Source: BOG-933 sp037132135
Lineage (GTDB): Bacteria > Pseudomonadota > Alphaproteobacteria > Azospirillales > Azospirillaceae
Direction: 5' to 3'
Assembly: GCA_037132135.1 (NCBI GenBank)
Contig: JBAXPR010000058.1
Span: 1 to 22,437, forward strand
Length of the DNA stretch: 22,437 bases
Positions 8,194-14,055 of this stretch are shown here, in pieces (the stretch's first letter is position 1; the number at the start of each line of letters is the position of its first letter). The position numbers were made by a program, and so were the translations under genes. A model generated the notes under the pieces. That model did no database searches. It saw only the letters and a program-made list of their open reading frames with translations, and was not told where the DNA came from.

Positions 8194-9201
8194 TCAGGAG
8201 ATCGAAACGGGATCGCGGGGGGCGGCGGCCCGGCGCAGGCGGTCGTTGATCGCGATGCCGATGCTCTGGCGCGGAATGCTCATCACCGCGATCGCGGAAT
8301 AGTCCGGCCGATCGAGCTTGTGCAGCATGGCATAAAGATTGGACGCCGCTTCCAGGAGATCGCCCTCGGGCGAGAGGTTGAGCCGGATGGCGCCGCCGCG
8401 GATGAAGCGGTCGGGGCCGAAGGCCAGCAGCGCTTCGGTCGGGCCGACGGTGGCGGCATCGAGCCGCACCGGCAACCGGGGCGCGTAATGGCTGAGCAAC
8501 TGGCCGGGGGCCTTGGGCGCCGCGCCCGGTCCGGCGTCCTCGTCCTCGCCCCCGTCGCCGGGCGCCGCGATCGGGCCGATCAGCCCCTCGATCGAGCGCC
8601 GGCCGATCCGGCCCGGTCGCAACAGGCGCGGCGGATCGCAACTCATATCGACGATCGTCGATTCGAGTCCGACTTCGCAGCGGCCGCCGGCCAGGATCAT
8701 CGCCACCCGGTCGCCGAGATCGGTGGCCACATGCATCGGCGTGGTCGGGCTGATCGCGCCCGAGCGGTTGGCGCTGGGCGCCGCGACCGGACCGCCGAAT
8801 TCCTTCAGCAGTGCCCGCGCCACCCGGCTGCCGGGCACCCGCACCGCGACGGTGTCGAGGCCGCAGCTGACCAGCGGCGCCACCGGGGCGTCGGCGCGGC
8901 GCGGCAGCACCATCGTGAACGGCCCGGCCCAGAGGCATTGGGCGAGCACCCGGGCGCGGTCGTCGAACACGGCGATGGTTTCCGCCATTTCGAGATCCGG
9001 AACATGGACGATCAGCGGATTGAAGCGCGGCCGGCCCTTGGCGACGAAGATCGCCTCGAGCGCCCGCTCATTGGCGGCATCGGCGCCCAGGCCATAGACG
9101 GTCTCGGTGGGAAAGGCCACCAGTTCGCCGGCACGCAACAGCCCGGCGGCGCGTTCGATCGCCGCGATGGAAGGGGGCAGGATTTCAGGTCTTGGGATCA
9201 T
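8194..9201 (-). CDS. sua5: Threonylcarbamoyl-AMP synthase (Sua5/TsaC type, with C-terminal Sua5 domain)
   Basis: The protein makes threonylcarbamoyl-AMP from threonine, bicarbonate and ATP, the first step of the t6A37 modification in ANN-reading tRNAs. The YrdC domain (residues about 10-195) shows AFPTETVYGLGADA, KGRPRFNPLIVHV, AAPSANRSGAISPT and GLESTIVDM. A charged linker rich in Gly, Asp and Pro leads to the Sua5 domain, opened by LLSHYAPRLPV and ending near the C-terminus, so this is the long Sua5 form rather than short TsaC. I take the ATG at 9201 (335 residues), which places the PRPEILPPS segment at the N-terminus. A TTG 63 bases upstream would add 21 residues that do not resemble the family. 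No strong ribosome binding site is seen at either. It is divergent from the ParA-like gene and first in the operon with the flavoenzyme. Confidence 0.93.
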   Translation of the reverse strand: MIPRPEILPPSIAAIERAAGLLRAGELVAFPTETVYGLGADAANERALEAIFVAKGRPRFNPLIVHVPDLEMAETIAVFDDRARVLAQCLWAGPFTMVLPRRADAPVAPLVSCGLDTVAVRVPGSRVARALLKEFGGPVAAPSANRSGAISPTTPMHVATDLGDRVAMILAGGRCEVGLESTIVDMSCDPPRLLRPGRIGRRSIEGLIGPIAAPGDGGEDEDAGPGAAPKAPGQLLSHYAPRLPVRLDAATVGPTEALLAFGPDRFIRGGAIRLNLSPEGDLLEAASNLYAMLHKLDRPDYSAIAVMSIPRQSIGIAINDRLRRAAAPRDPVSIS

Positions 9202-9332
9202 GGCCGTTGTTTTACAGGAGGGCGCGGCACTTGAAAACCGCTTAGACCGCTGAATTTCCGTCAACGCGCCTTGCGCGCCCGCGATGCCTGTATTATTGAA
9301 ATACCGGGGTCATTGATTTGGGGGCGGCGGTC

Positions 9333-9977
9333 ATGGCTGGCAAGATCATCACCATCGCGCAGCAAAAAGGCGGCGCCGGCAAGACGACGCTGGCGGCTCA
9401 TCTGGCGGTGGCCTGGCTCCAGGCCGGCAAGAAGGTCGCGCTGGTGGATATCGATCCCCAGGGCAGCCTGACCCGCTGGTATCAGACCCGGGTTGCCGCC
9501 CTCGAGGGCAAAATCGACCTCATTCACAGCCAGATCACCGGCTGGCGCACCCAAAAGGAGGTCGAGCGGGTCGCGCGCGATAATGATCTGGTGGTGATCG
9601 ACAGCCCGCCCCACGCCGAAACCGAGGCCCGACTCGCGGTGCGCGCCGCGGCGCTGGTGGTGGTGCCGATTCAGCCCAGCCCGATGGATTACTGGGCGAC
9701 CCAGCCGACCCTGGATCTCAGCCGGCAGGAAAAGGTCAAGGTGCTGCTGGTGCTCAACCGCATGCCCTCGCGCTCCAAAATCACCGAGCAACTGGTCGGC
9801 GAAATCCGCAAATTCCTGACTCCGCCCGCGGTCGACCTCGCCGACGCCCGGGTCGGCAACCGCATCGCCTATGCCGGCGCTCTGCTCTCGGGCCGGGCCG
9901 TCACCGAGACCGACCGCCACTCGAAGGCCGCCGAGGAGATGACGGCGCTGGCCGACGAGATTCTGCGCCGGGCCTGA
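9333..9977 (+). CDS. ParA/MinD-superfamily partition-type ATPase, orphan
   Basis: This 214-residue ATPase carries the deviant Walker A motif QQKGGAGKTT at residues 10-19, with the signature lysine KGG. Walker A' follows as VALVDIDPQGSLTRW (about 36-50), then Walker B as LVVIDSPPHAE (about 87-97). The size fits the short ParA class that lacks an N-terminal DNA-binding domain. ParA proteins form ATP-dependent patterns on the nucleoid or on cargo and usually work with a ParB-like partner. No parB, parS-like repeat or centromere cluster is visible within the window, so the cargo is unknown. The start is the ATG at 9333, preferred over an in-frame TTG 15 bases earlier; a G-rich stretch lies upstream. 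A possible -10 box, TATTAT, sits at 9291-9296 but without a well-placed -35. A hairpin follows 44 bases after the stop. Confidence 0.88.
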   Translation: MAGKIITIAQQKGGAGKTTLAAHLAVAWLQAGKKVALVDIDPQGSLTRWYQTRVAALEGKIDLIHSQITGWRTQKEVERVARDNDLVVIDSPPHAETEARLAVRAAALVVVPIQPSPMDYWATQPTLDLSRQEKVKVLLVLNRMPSRSKITEQLVGEIRKFLTPPAVDLADARVGNRIAYAGALLSGRAVTETDRHSKAAEEMTALADEILRRA

Positions 9978-10020
9978 GCCCGCGGGCTTCCAGCCCAAAT
10001 CAGCCGGTTGCTGCGCCAAC

Positions 10021-10045
10021 CCTCTCCCGGCGGCGCCGGGAGAGG
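10021..10045. repeat. Perfect GC-rich hairpin, REP-like or transcription end
   Basis: CCTCTCCCGGC, loop GGC, GCCGGGAGAGG gives a perfect 11-base-pair stem. It lies 44 bases after the ParA-like stop and has no T tract. The CCTCTCCC...GGGAGAGG form resembles palindromic elements repeated through many GC-rich proteobacterial genomes. Only one copy is present here, so the repeat status is inferred. Confidence 0.6.
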
Positions 10046-10142
10046 AGGCGTGGCCGCCCGGGCATGGCATCGCGATCCGGGGTGATTTTCGCGTCCGCCG
10101 CCCAAAGTCTCAAGTCATTCCAGTCGTCAAGGCGTCAGACTG

Positions 10143-10346
10143 TCACAGGGAAACGACCCAGCCGCCCGCCGAGGCGAAGCAGGCCCGGCCACGCGCCACC
10201 GGACCGGTCGAGGGCTCGCGGCTGGCGCCCAGCACCGGGCTGGAATAGCCCCGGGCCAAAGCGGAATTCATTCCTTCACGATGGGGCGCGTCACGATCAG
10301 AGCTGCCAGTGTTCGCGGTGCTTTCCGTTTTTTCAACCGGGGCCAT
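10143..10346 (-). CDS. Small protein of unknown function (67 residues)
   Basis: I do not recognise this protein. The ATG at 10346 is preceded by GGGAGG, eight bases upstream, a good ribosome binding site. An in-frame ATG 21 bases farther upstream overlaps that site and is less likely. The product starts MAPVEKTESTANTGSSDRDA, is hydrophilic in its first half and ends RACFASAGGWVVSL. No membrane helix or known motif is visible. Third-position GC is visibly lower than in its neighbours, suggesting a young or imported gene, or a frame that is only weakly constrained. It is isolated: the ParA-like gene and rpsD both read the other way. Upstream lie a perfect TTGACA and two palindromes, and a perfect FNR/FixK box is 139 bases farther out. 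These signals support the gene more than its own sequence does. Confidence 0.5.
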   Translation of the reverse strand: MAPVEKTESTANTGSSDRDAPHREGMNSALARGYSSPVLGASREPSTGPVARGRACFASAGGWVVSL

Positions 10347-10386
10347 CTCTTTGTCCTCCCAAGGCATGACGATCTACTACGTGTAA

Positions 10387-10404
10387 CAAAACCAAGGGGT
10401 TTTG
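10387..10404. promoter_or_regulatory. Inverted repeat upstream of the 67-residue gene (possible operator)
   Basis: CAAAACC, AAGG, GGTTTTG gives seven-base perfect arms with a four-base spacer. It falls about 40 bases upstream of the ATG at 10346, where the -10 region would be if the TTGACA at 10415-10410 is the -35 box. It is AT-rich against its surroundings, which makes chance less likely. Confidence 0.5.
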
Positions 10405-10408
10405 CAGA

Positions 10409-10424
10409 CTGTCAACCTTGACAG
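10409..10424. promoter_or_regulatory. Palindrome containing TTGACA on both strands (possible -35/operator)
   Basis: CTGTCAA, CC, TTGACAG is a perfect palindrome with seven-base arms. Its left arm read on the minus strand is a consensus -35 hexamer for the 67-residue gene, and its right arm is the same hexamer for the plus strand. The minus-strand -10 at 17-18 bases spacing is weak (GTTTTG or TTTTGT), as expected if an activator or repressor controls it. Confidence 0.45.
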
Positions 10425-10484
10425 GGTGGGGTCCGGGGCGGCCGGGCCGCGGGGGCGGTCAATCCTTAATAAAGCGCCCCCGAG

Positions 10485-10498
10485 TTGATCAGGATCAA
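10485..10498. promoter_or_regulatory. Perfect FNR/FixK-type box (TTGATCAGGATCAA)
   Basis: TTGAT-N4-ATCAA is the exact consensus for Fnr, FixK and Anr oxygen-responsive regulators, which act under low oxygen. It lies between the 67-residue gene (minus, 139 bases to its start) and rpsD (plus, 457 bases to its start). Rightward, TTGATC could itself be a -35 with an AT-rich -10 near 10506-10513 (spacing 15-17). Neither direction shows an ideal class II layout with the box at -41.5. The target gene is therefore unclear. Confidence 0.65.
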
Positions 10499-10812
10499 AT
10501 AGGACTAAATACCGATACCGGCCCGTCACCGCCGCGGTCGGCCCCGCCCTGAATGCAGGCGCGAACAGCGACCAGTGTGCCAATTCAACAGCCAAAACAG
10601 CAGCCATCGGGGCCAGAAACTGCGACGAGATGCCGCAGGTGCGAAGGGTGATGCCGCGCCGCTGCGGGACGGCCGTCCTTGCCGGACCCCCGAGGTCCGG
10701 CGCGCAACTCTTAACATCGCCGGCGCCGGCGGCCCGGCTGGCGTCGCTGCTGCCGGCCGGGGGCACGAAAAAAAATGTCGGCCGCGCTCGGGCCGGGCCG
10801 CGCGCATCGGGT

Positions 10813-10840
10813 TTGACTTCGGCGCCGGCATCCGTATAGT
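10813..10840 (+). promoter_or_regulatory. Sigma-70 promoter of rpsD
   Basis: TTGACT (10813-10818), a 16-base spacer and TATAGT (10835-10840) make one of the best housekeeping promoters in the window. Transcription should start near 10847, leaving a leader of about 108 bases before the rpsD ATG, long enough for S4-mediated feedback on translation, though no such structure was identified. Confidence 0.8.
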
Positions 10841-10954
10841 GCGGCGCTTCATCCCGAAAATGCGGGCGTGCCTTGACGATAACGCCCCGCCCTTTGGCGT
10901 ACCCGCCATCTGGGACTATCGGGACACCACAGCGAACCGGATAACGGATCAGAG

Positions 10955-11569
10955 ATGAGCAAGCGTCAGGAATCGAAGTACAAGATTGATCGTCGTCTCA
11001 ACGTCAATCTGTGGGGCCGCTCCAAGAGCCCGATCAACCGCCGCGCCTATGGCCCCGGCCAGCACGGCCAGCGCCGCAAGAAGCCCTCGGATTTCGGCCT
11101 GCAGCTGATGGCCAAACAGAAGCTGAAGGGCTATTACGGCAATGTCGGCGAACGCCAGTTCCGCCGGCTCTACGCCGAGGCGGTGCGCCGCAAGGGCGAC
11201 ACCGGCGAAAACCTGATCCAGTTGCTGGAGCGCCGGCTCGACGCCGTGATCTACCGCATGAAGTTCGCGCCGACTCCGTTCGCGGCCCGGCAGATCGTCA
11301 ATCACGGCCACATTCTGGTCAACGGCAAGCGCCTCAACATCCCGTCCTATCAGGTCCGGGACGGCGACAAGATCGAGGTGCGCCAGAAGTCCAAGCAGAT
11401 GGCGCTGATCCTGGAAGCCCAGGGCTCCCGCGAGCGCGACATTCCTGACTATCTCAGCGTTGATACCGGCGCCATGAAGGGCACGTTCGTGCGCGCGCCG
11501 GCCTTGGCTGATGTGCCCTATCCGGTTCAGATGGAACCGAATCTGGTGGTCGAATACTACTCGCGCTGA
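10955..11569 (+). CDS. rpsD: 30S ribosomal protein S4
   Basis: This 204-residue protein is the full family length. It opens MSKRQESKYKIDRRLNVNLW and continues RRAYGPGQHGQRRKKPSDFG, typical of alphaproteobacterial S4. The S4 RNA-binding domain (about residues 93-155) contains ERRLDAVIYRMKFAPTPFAA and IVNHGHILVNGKRLNIPSYQ, and the C-terminus ends EPNLVVEYYSR. S4 binds 16S rRNA early in small-subunit assembly and affects decoding accuracy. The ATG at 10955 follows a GGAT-containing stretch and is the family start. The gene stands alone, outside the ribosomal protein operons, as is usual in this class. Its TGA abuts the TGA of the convergent ymdB gene. Confidence 0.97.
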   Translation: MSKRQESKYKIDRRLNVNLWGRSKSPINRRAYGPGQHGQRRKKPSDFGLQLMAKQKLKGYYGNVGERQFRRLYAEAVRRKGDTGENLIQLLERRLDAVIYRMKFAPTPFAARQIVNHGHILVNGKRLNIPSYQVRDGDKIEVRQKSKQMALILEAQGSRERDIPDYLSVDTGAMKGTFVRAPALADVPYPVQMEPNLVVEYYSR

Positions 11570-12388
11570 TCAGGTCGCCGGCAGCGCCGGGCTCAGCCGC
11601 CCTCCCAGTCGAACCGCTTCGACTCGGAGGGCGCGGCCCGTTGCGTCGTCGGTTTCGATCCAGGTACCGCAGACCGTGGCCTCTCCTTCGGCCGGGCTCA
11701 GGCGCTCGGTGGGCAGGCGCCTGACGAAGCGCGCCACCGACAGCTCTTTTTTCATGCCGATCACGCTGTCATAATCGCCGCACATGCCGGCATCGGTCTG
11801 ATAGGCGGTGCCGCCGGGCAGAATCCAGGTGTCGGCGGTCGGGATGTGGCTGTGGGTGCCGATTACCGCCGAAACCCGGCCATCGAGATAATGGGCCATC
11901 GCCATCTTCTCGCTGGTGGCCTCGCCATGAAAATCGACCAGAATGGCGTCGGTGCCGCCGGCGCCCAGCCGGTGTTCCCGCACCAGCCGCTCGACGGCGG
12001 CGAAGGGGTCGTCGATCATGTCCATAAAAAGGCGGGCGATCAGGCAGACCACCAGCGCCGTGCGGCCGTCGGCGGTGGCGATCAGGACCGCGCCCTGGCC
12101 CGGCGTGCCCTCGGGATAGTTCAGCGGTCGCAGCAGCCGGGGCAGGCGGTCGATGCTGGTCACCAGGTCCTTCTGGTCCCAGACATGATTGCCGGTGGTC
12201 ACACAGTCGATCCCGGCGGCGAGGAATTCCTCGGCGATCTTGGCCGTGAGGCCGAAGCCGGCGGCGGCGTTCTCGCCATTCACCACCACAAGGTCGGGGG
12301 CCAGCCGCTGCCGCAACTCCGGCAGGTGCCGCAGCACGGCGTCACGACCGCTGCGGCCGACGACATCGCCCAGAAACAAGAGACGCAT
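11570..12388 (-). CDS. ymdB: YmdB-type metallophosphoesterase (TIGR00282 family)
   Basis: This 272-residue protein is the family length. Metal-binding motifs appear in order: FLGDVVGRSGRD (about 5-16), VVNGENAAAGFG (about 35-46), TTGNHVWDQ (about 65-73), VDFHGEATSEK (about 150-160) and VIGTHSHIPTADT (about 175-187). The Bacillus relative hydrolyses 2',3'-cyclic nucleotides and affects biofilm formation; the proteobacterial role is not settled. The start is the ATG at 12388. It lies five bases behind the 5-formyl-THF cyclo-ligase stop, so both should be on one transcript with zapA. It is convergent with rpsD without a single base between the stop codons. Confidence 0.93.
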   Translation of the reverse strand: MRLLFLGDVVGRSGRDAVLRHLPELRQRLAPDLVVVNGENAAAGFGLTAKIAEEFLAAGIDCVTTGNHVWDQKDLVTSIDRLPRLLRPLNYPEGTPGQGAVLIATADGRTALVVCLIARLFMDMIDDPFAAVERLVREHRLGAGGTDAILVDFHGEATSEKMAMAHYLDGRVSAVIGTHSHIPTADTWILPGGTAYQTDAGMCGDYDSVIGMKKELSVARFVRRLPTERLSPAEGEATVCGTWIETDDATGRALRVEAVRLGGRLSPALPAT

Positions 12389-12393
12389 GGTGT

Positions 12394-13053
12394 TTACTCC
12401 GTTCGCGGGGAGCCGACGGCGCGGCAGGCGGTTTCGGTGACGATCCAGTCGAGTCGCTGGTCGTGGCCGGCCACGGGCAGGGCGGGAAACTCCTGGACGG
12501 CGAAGGCCAGACCGATCGCCCGCACCGTGCCGCCGGCGGCGCGCATCGCCGCCAGGGTGCGGTCATAGTAGCCGCCGCCCTGGCCGAGCCGGTGGCCGGC
12601 GGCATCGAAGCCGAGCAGCGGCACCAGCAGCACCTCGGGGAGAAGTTCGGGCGCGCCCTCGGCCGGTTCAGGAATGCCGCCCGGGCCGGGGACCAGGGGC
12701 TCGCCGGGCCGCCAGAGCCGGAAGCGCAGGGGCTGAGCGGGACCGACCATCACCGGCAGTGCGCACCAGCAGCCGGCGGCACCGAGGGCGCCCAGCAGCG
12801 GCCGGGCATCGAGTTCGCGTCCGATCGGCCAGTAGCCGCCGACGGTGGCGCCCGCCGGCACCAGCCGGCGGTCAAGCACCGTGCGGCAGACCGCCTGCGC
12901 GGCGGCCTCGCCTCCGGCGGCGCTGGCCGCGGCGCGGGCCGCCCGCGCCTGTCGGCGGAGCGCCGGCTTGGCGTCGTCGGTTTTCAGATGATCGGGAGCG
13001 GGCACGGGATCGGGAAGGGAAGGTGGGAAAGGAGCCGCCTCGGCCGTTGGCAT
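12394..13053 (-). CDS. fau: 5-formyltetrahydrofolate cyclo-ligase
   Basis: The enzyme converts 5-formyl-THF to 5,10-methenyl-THF using ATP, returning a storage or inhibitory folate to the C1 pool. Motifs: ALRRQARAARAAAS near residue 32 (N-terminal Arg/Ala helix), ATVGGYWPIGRELDARPLL (about 70-90), the mid-domain VLLVPLLGFDAAGHRLGQGG and GGYYDRTLA near 155-163, the nucleotide-binding signature. The start chosen is the ATG at 13053, giving 219 residues, because GGAGGG sits eight bases upstream; an in-frame upstream start would run back into the 6S RNA region. The N-terminus before residue 25 is Pro-rich and longer than in many relatives. The position next to 6S RNA and zapA is conserved across proteobacteria. 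Confidence 0.92.
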   Translation of the reverse strand: MPTAEAAPFPPSLPDPVPAPDHLKTDDAKPALRRQARAARAAASAAGGEAAAQAVCRTVLDRRLVPAGATVGGYWPIGRELDARPLLGALGAAGCWCALPVMVGPAQPLRFRLWRPGEPLVPGPGGIPEPAEGAPELLPEVLLVPLLGFDAAGHRLGQGGGYYDRTLAAMRAAGGTVRAIGLAFAVQEFPALPVAGHDQRLDWIVTETACRAVGSPRTE

Positions 13054-13059
13054 TGTGAA

Positions 13060-13195
13060 TCCCTCCGCGGCCTGCACGTGCAGGTGGGAACCATATACCG
13101 GAACCACGGTTCCGACAGGGACAGCCCCCGAGAGGTGTATTTAAGGCCCCGGGGATTTGTAGCCTGACAAATCGCGCAGCCCCTTCCCCGGAAGA
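13060..13195 (-). ncRNA. ssrS: 6S RNA (regulator of sigma-70 RNA polymerase), ends approximate
   Basis: The spacer between zapA and the 5-formyl-THF cyclo-ligase gene is the conserved home of 6S RNA in proteobacteria. On the minus strand it has the expected kinds of parts: a terminal stem between CTTCCG near 13194 and CGGAGG near 13062; a hairpin GATTTGT-CAGGCT-ACAAATC in the middle; a GCCTTAAA segment also found in the E. coli RNA; and a small CGGAACC-GT-GGTTCCG hairpin where E. coli has GAACCAAGGGTTC. A sigma-70-like promoter precedes it. At about 135 bases it is shorter than the E. coli RNA (184). 6S RNA mimics an open promoter and sequesters housekeeping polymerase in slow growth. A covariance-model search would settle it. 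Confidence 0.6.
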
Positions 13196-13196
13196 G

Positions 13197-13225
13197 AGTC
13201 TAGGGCCGTTCGAGGCGGACGGCAA
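13197..13225 (-). promoter_or_regulatory. Probable 6S RNA promoter overlapping the end of zapA
   Basis: On the minus strand TTGCCG (13225-13220), a 17-base spacer and TAGACT (13202-13197) give a good sigma-70 match. The -10 hexamer begins with the TAG stop codon of zapA. The predicted start is near 13190, at the 5' end of the putative 6S RNA. Confidence 0.55.
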
Positions 13226-13526
13226 GGTCTTCGATACGCCTGGTCAGGGTATCGATGGTGGCGGCGGTGGTGGAGTTGCGGTCGGGCTCCCGCGATAGCC
13301 CCGAGCGCGCGGCCTTGACCTGATCGGTGATGTCGAACAATTCGTCGGCGATCAGCAGCGTGGTCAGGGCCAGCATGTGGGCGTCGCTGCCGGTGACGCC
13401 GCTGTCGGTCAGTTCGCGCAACCGGCCGCCGACATAGTCGGCCAGTTCCCGGAGTCGCGGCTCCTGTCCGGCTTCGCAGGACACCGAATATTTGCGGCCA
13501 CTGAGAAAGATATCGACGTGCGCCAT
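13200..13526 (-). CDS. zapA: Cell division protein ZapA
   Basis: This 108-residue protein is the normal length for ZapA. The N-terminal FtsZ-binding globular part contains VDIFLSGRKYSVSCEAGQE, then LRELADYVGGRLREL and a DAHMLALTTLLIADELFD helix near residues 48-66; the tail from about 68 is a coiled coil that dimerises. ZapA crosslinks FtsZ filaments at the division ring. The ATG at 13526 is the family start; its ribosome binding site is weak, and it begins five bases after the upstream coiled-coil gene, suggesting translational coupling. 6S RNA and the folate enzyme gene follow. Confidence 0.93.
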   Translation of the reverse strand: MAHVDIFLSGRKYSVSCEAGQEPRLRELADYVGGRLRELTDSGVTGSDAHMLALTTLLIADELFDITDQVKAARSGLSREPDRNSTTAATIDTLTRRIEDLAVRLERP

Positions 13527-13531
13527 GGGGA

Positions 13532-13756
13532 TTATCGCTCCAGCACGGCGTTGAGCCGCTCGATCGCGCCTTCCAGCCGGGTCGAAACGCCCTCGGCGGC
13601 AGCGGCGGTATGGGCCTGCTCAGAGCGTGCGGCCTGCAGCGCCTGGGTCAGCGAGTTGCGTTCCTTCTCGACCCGCTGGTCGCGCAGATCAACGGCGGTT
13701 TCCAGGCGGTCCACGGCCTTGCCGAGACGTTTCAGGGCGGTGTCGAGGGTATCCAT
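13532..13756 (-). CDS. Small coiled-coil protein, DUF4164-like, upstream of zapA
   Basis: The 74-residue product begins MDTLDTALKRLGKAVDRLET and is a nearly continuous heptad-rich helix (VEKERNSLTQALQAARSEQA, then TRLEGAIERLNAVLER). Small coiled-coil proteins of this kind commonly sit directly before zapA in alphaproteobacteria; a role with ZapA in division is inference from that neighbourhood. The start is uncertain. I prefer the ATG at 13756 because everything upstream in frame is Pro/Gly/Ala-rich and unlike the family, but it has no clear ribosome binding site. In-frame ATGs at 13903 and 13984 would lengthen the product to 123 or 150 residues. Five bases separate its stop from zapA. Confidence 0.7.
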   Translation of the reverse strand: MDTLDTALKRLGKAVDRLETAVDLRDQRVEKERNSLTQALQAARSEQAHTAAAAEGVSTRLEGAIERLNAVLER

Positions 13757-14055
13757 CGGTGGGGCGACCAGGGTGGGGGTGACCGGGAGCGAAGGCAAGG
13801 CGCCGAACAGAGCCGGAACCGGACCGCCAGCGGCAAAACCGAAGCCGGCGGATACAGTTAAGCCGTGTGTGGCGGCGCCGTCAACTCCCCTCGGCGCGGA
13901 CATGGTGGTCGATCGTCGCGGACGGGCCCTAGCCGCTTGACTGATATTGATTTTTGTCGGTCGACGGAGCAGGGTGCGCCGCATGTGTCGGCGGTGTCGG
14001 CGGCTGCCTGGAGCGGTGGCGCCGGCATCGCGTTTCGCTCAAAGCGGAGGAAAGA

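Larger units (their letters stand above)
10347..10812. other. Gene-poor spacer between the 67-residue gene and the rpsD promoter
   Basis: About 470 bases without a convincing gene. It holds the two palindromes at 10387-10424, the FNR/FixK box at 10485-10498 and an AT-rich patch at 10460-10515. The open frames on both strands in the remainder have the composition of random GC-rich DNA and no ribosome binding sites worth noting. Confidence 0.5.

Noticed and set aside
8101..9234. A 377-residue plus-strand frame opposite sua5
   Set aside because: It has antisense composition and no motif, and Sua5 on the minus strand is certain.
10377..10958. Frames of about 127-129 residues on both strands in the parA-rpsD spacer
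   Set aside because: They have no ribosome binding site, random-looking composition, and overlap the rpsD promoter or the palindromes.
13937..13942. TTGACT as a gap promoter -35
   Set aside because: No acceptable -10 occurs 15-19 bases downstream, so I did not annotate it.
13757..13984. N-terminal extension of the coiled-coil protein before zapA (starts at 13903 or 13984)
   Set aside because: The extra sequence is Pro/Gly/Ala-rich, unlike the family, has no ribosome binding site and uses up most of the gap promoter region.
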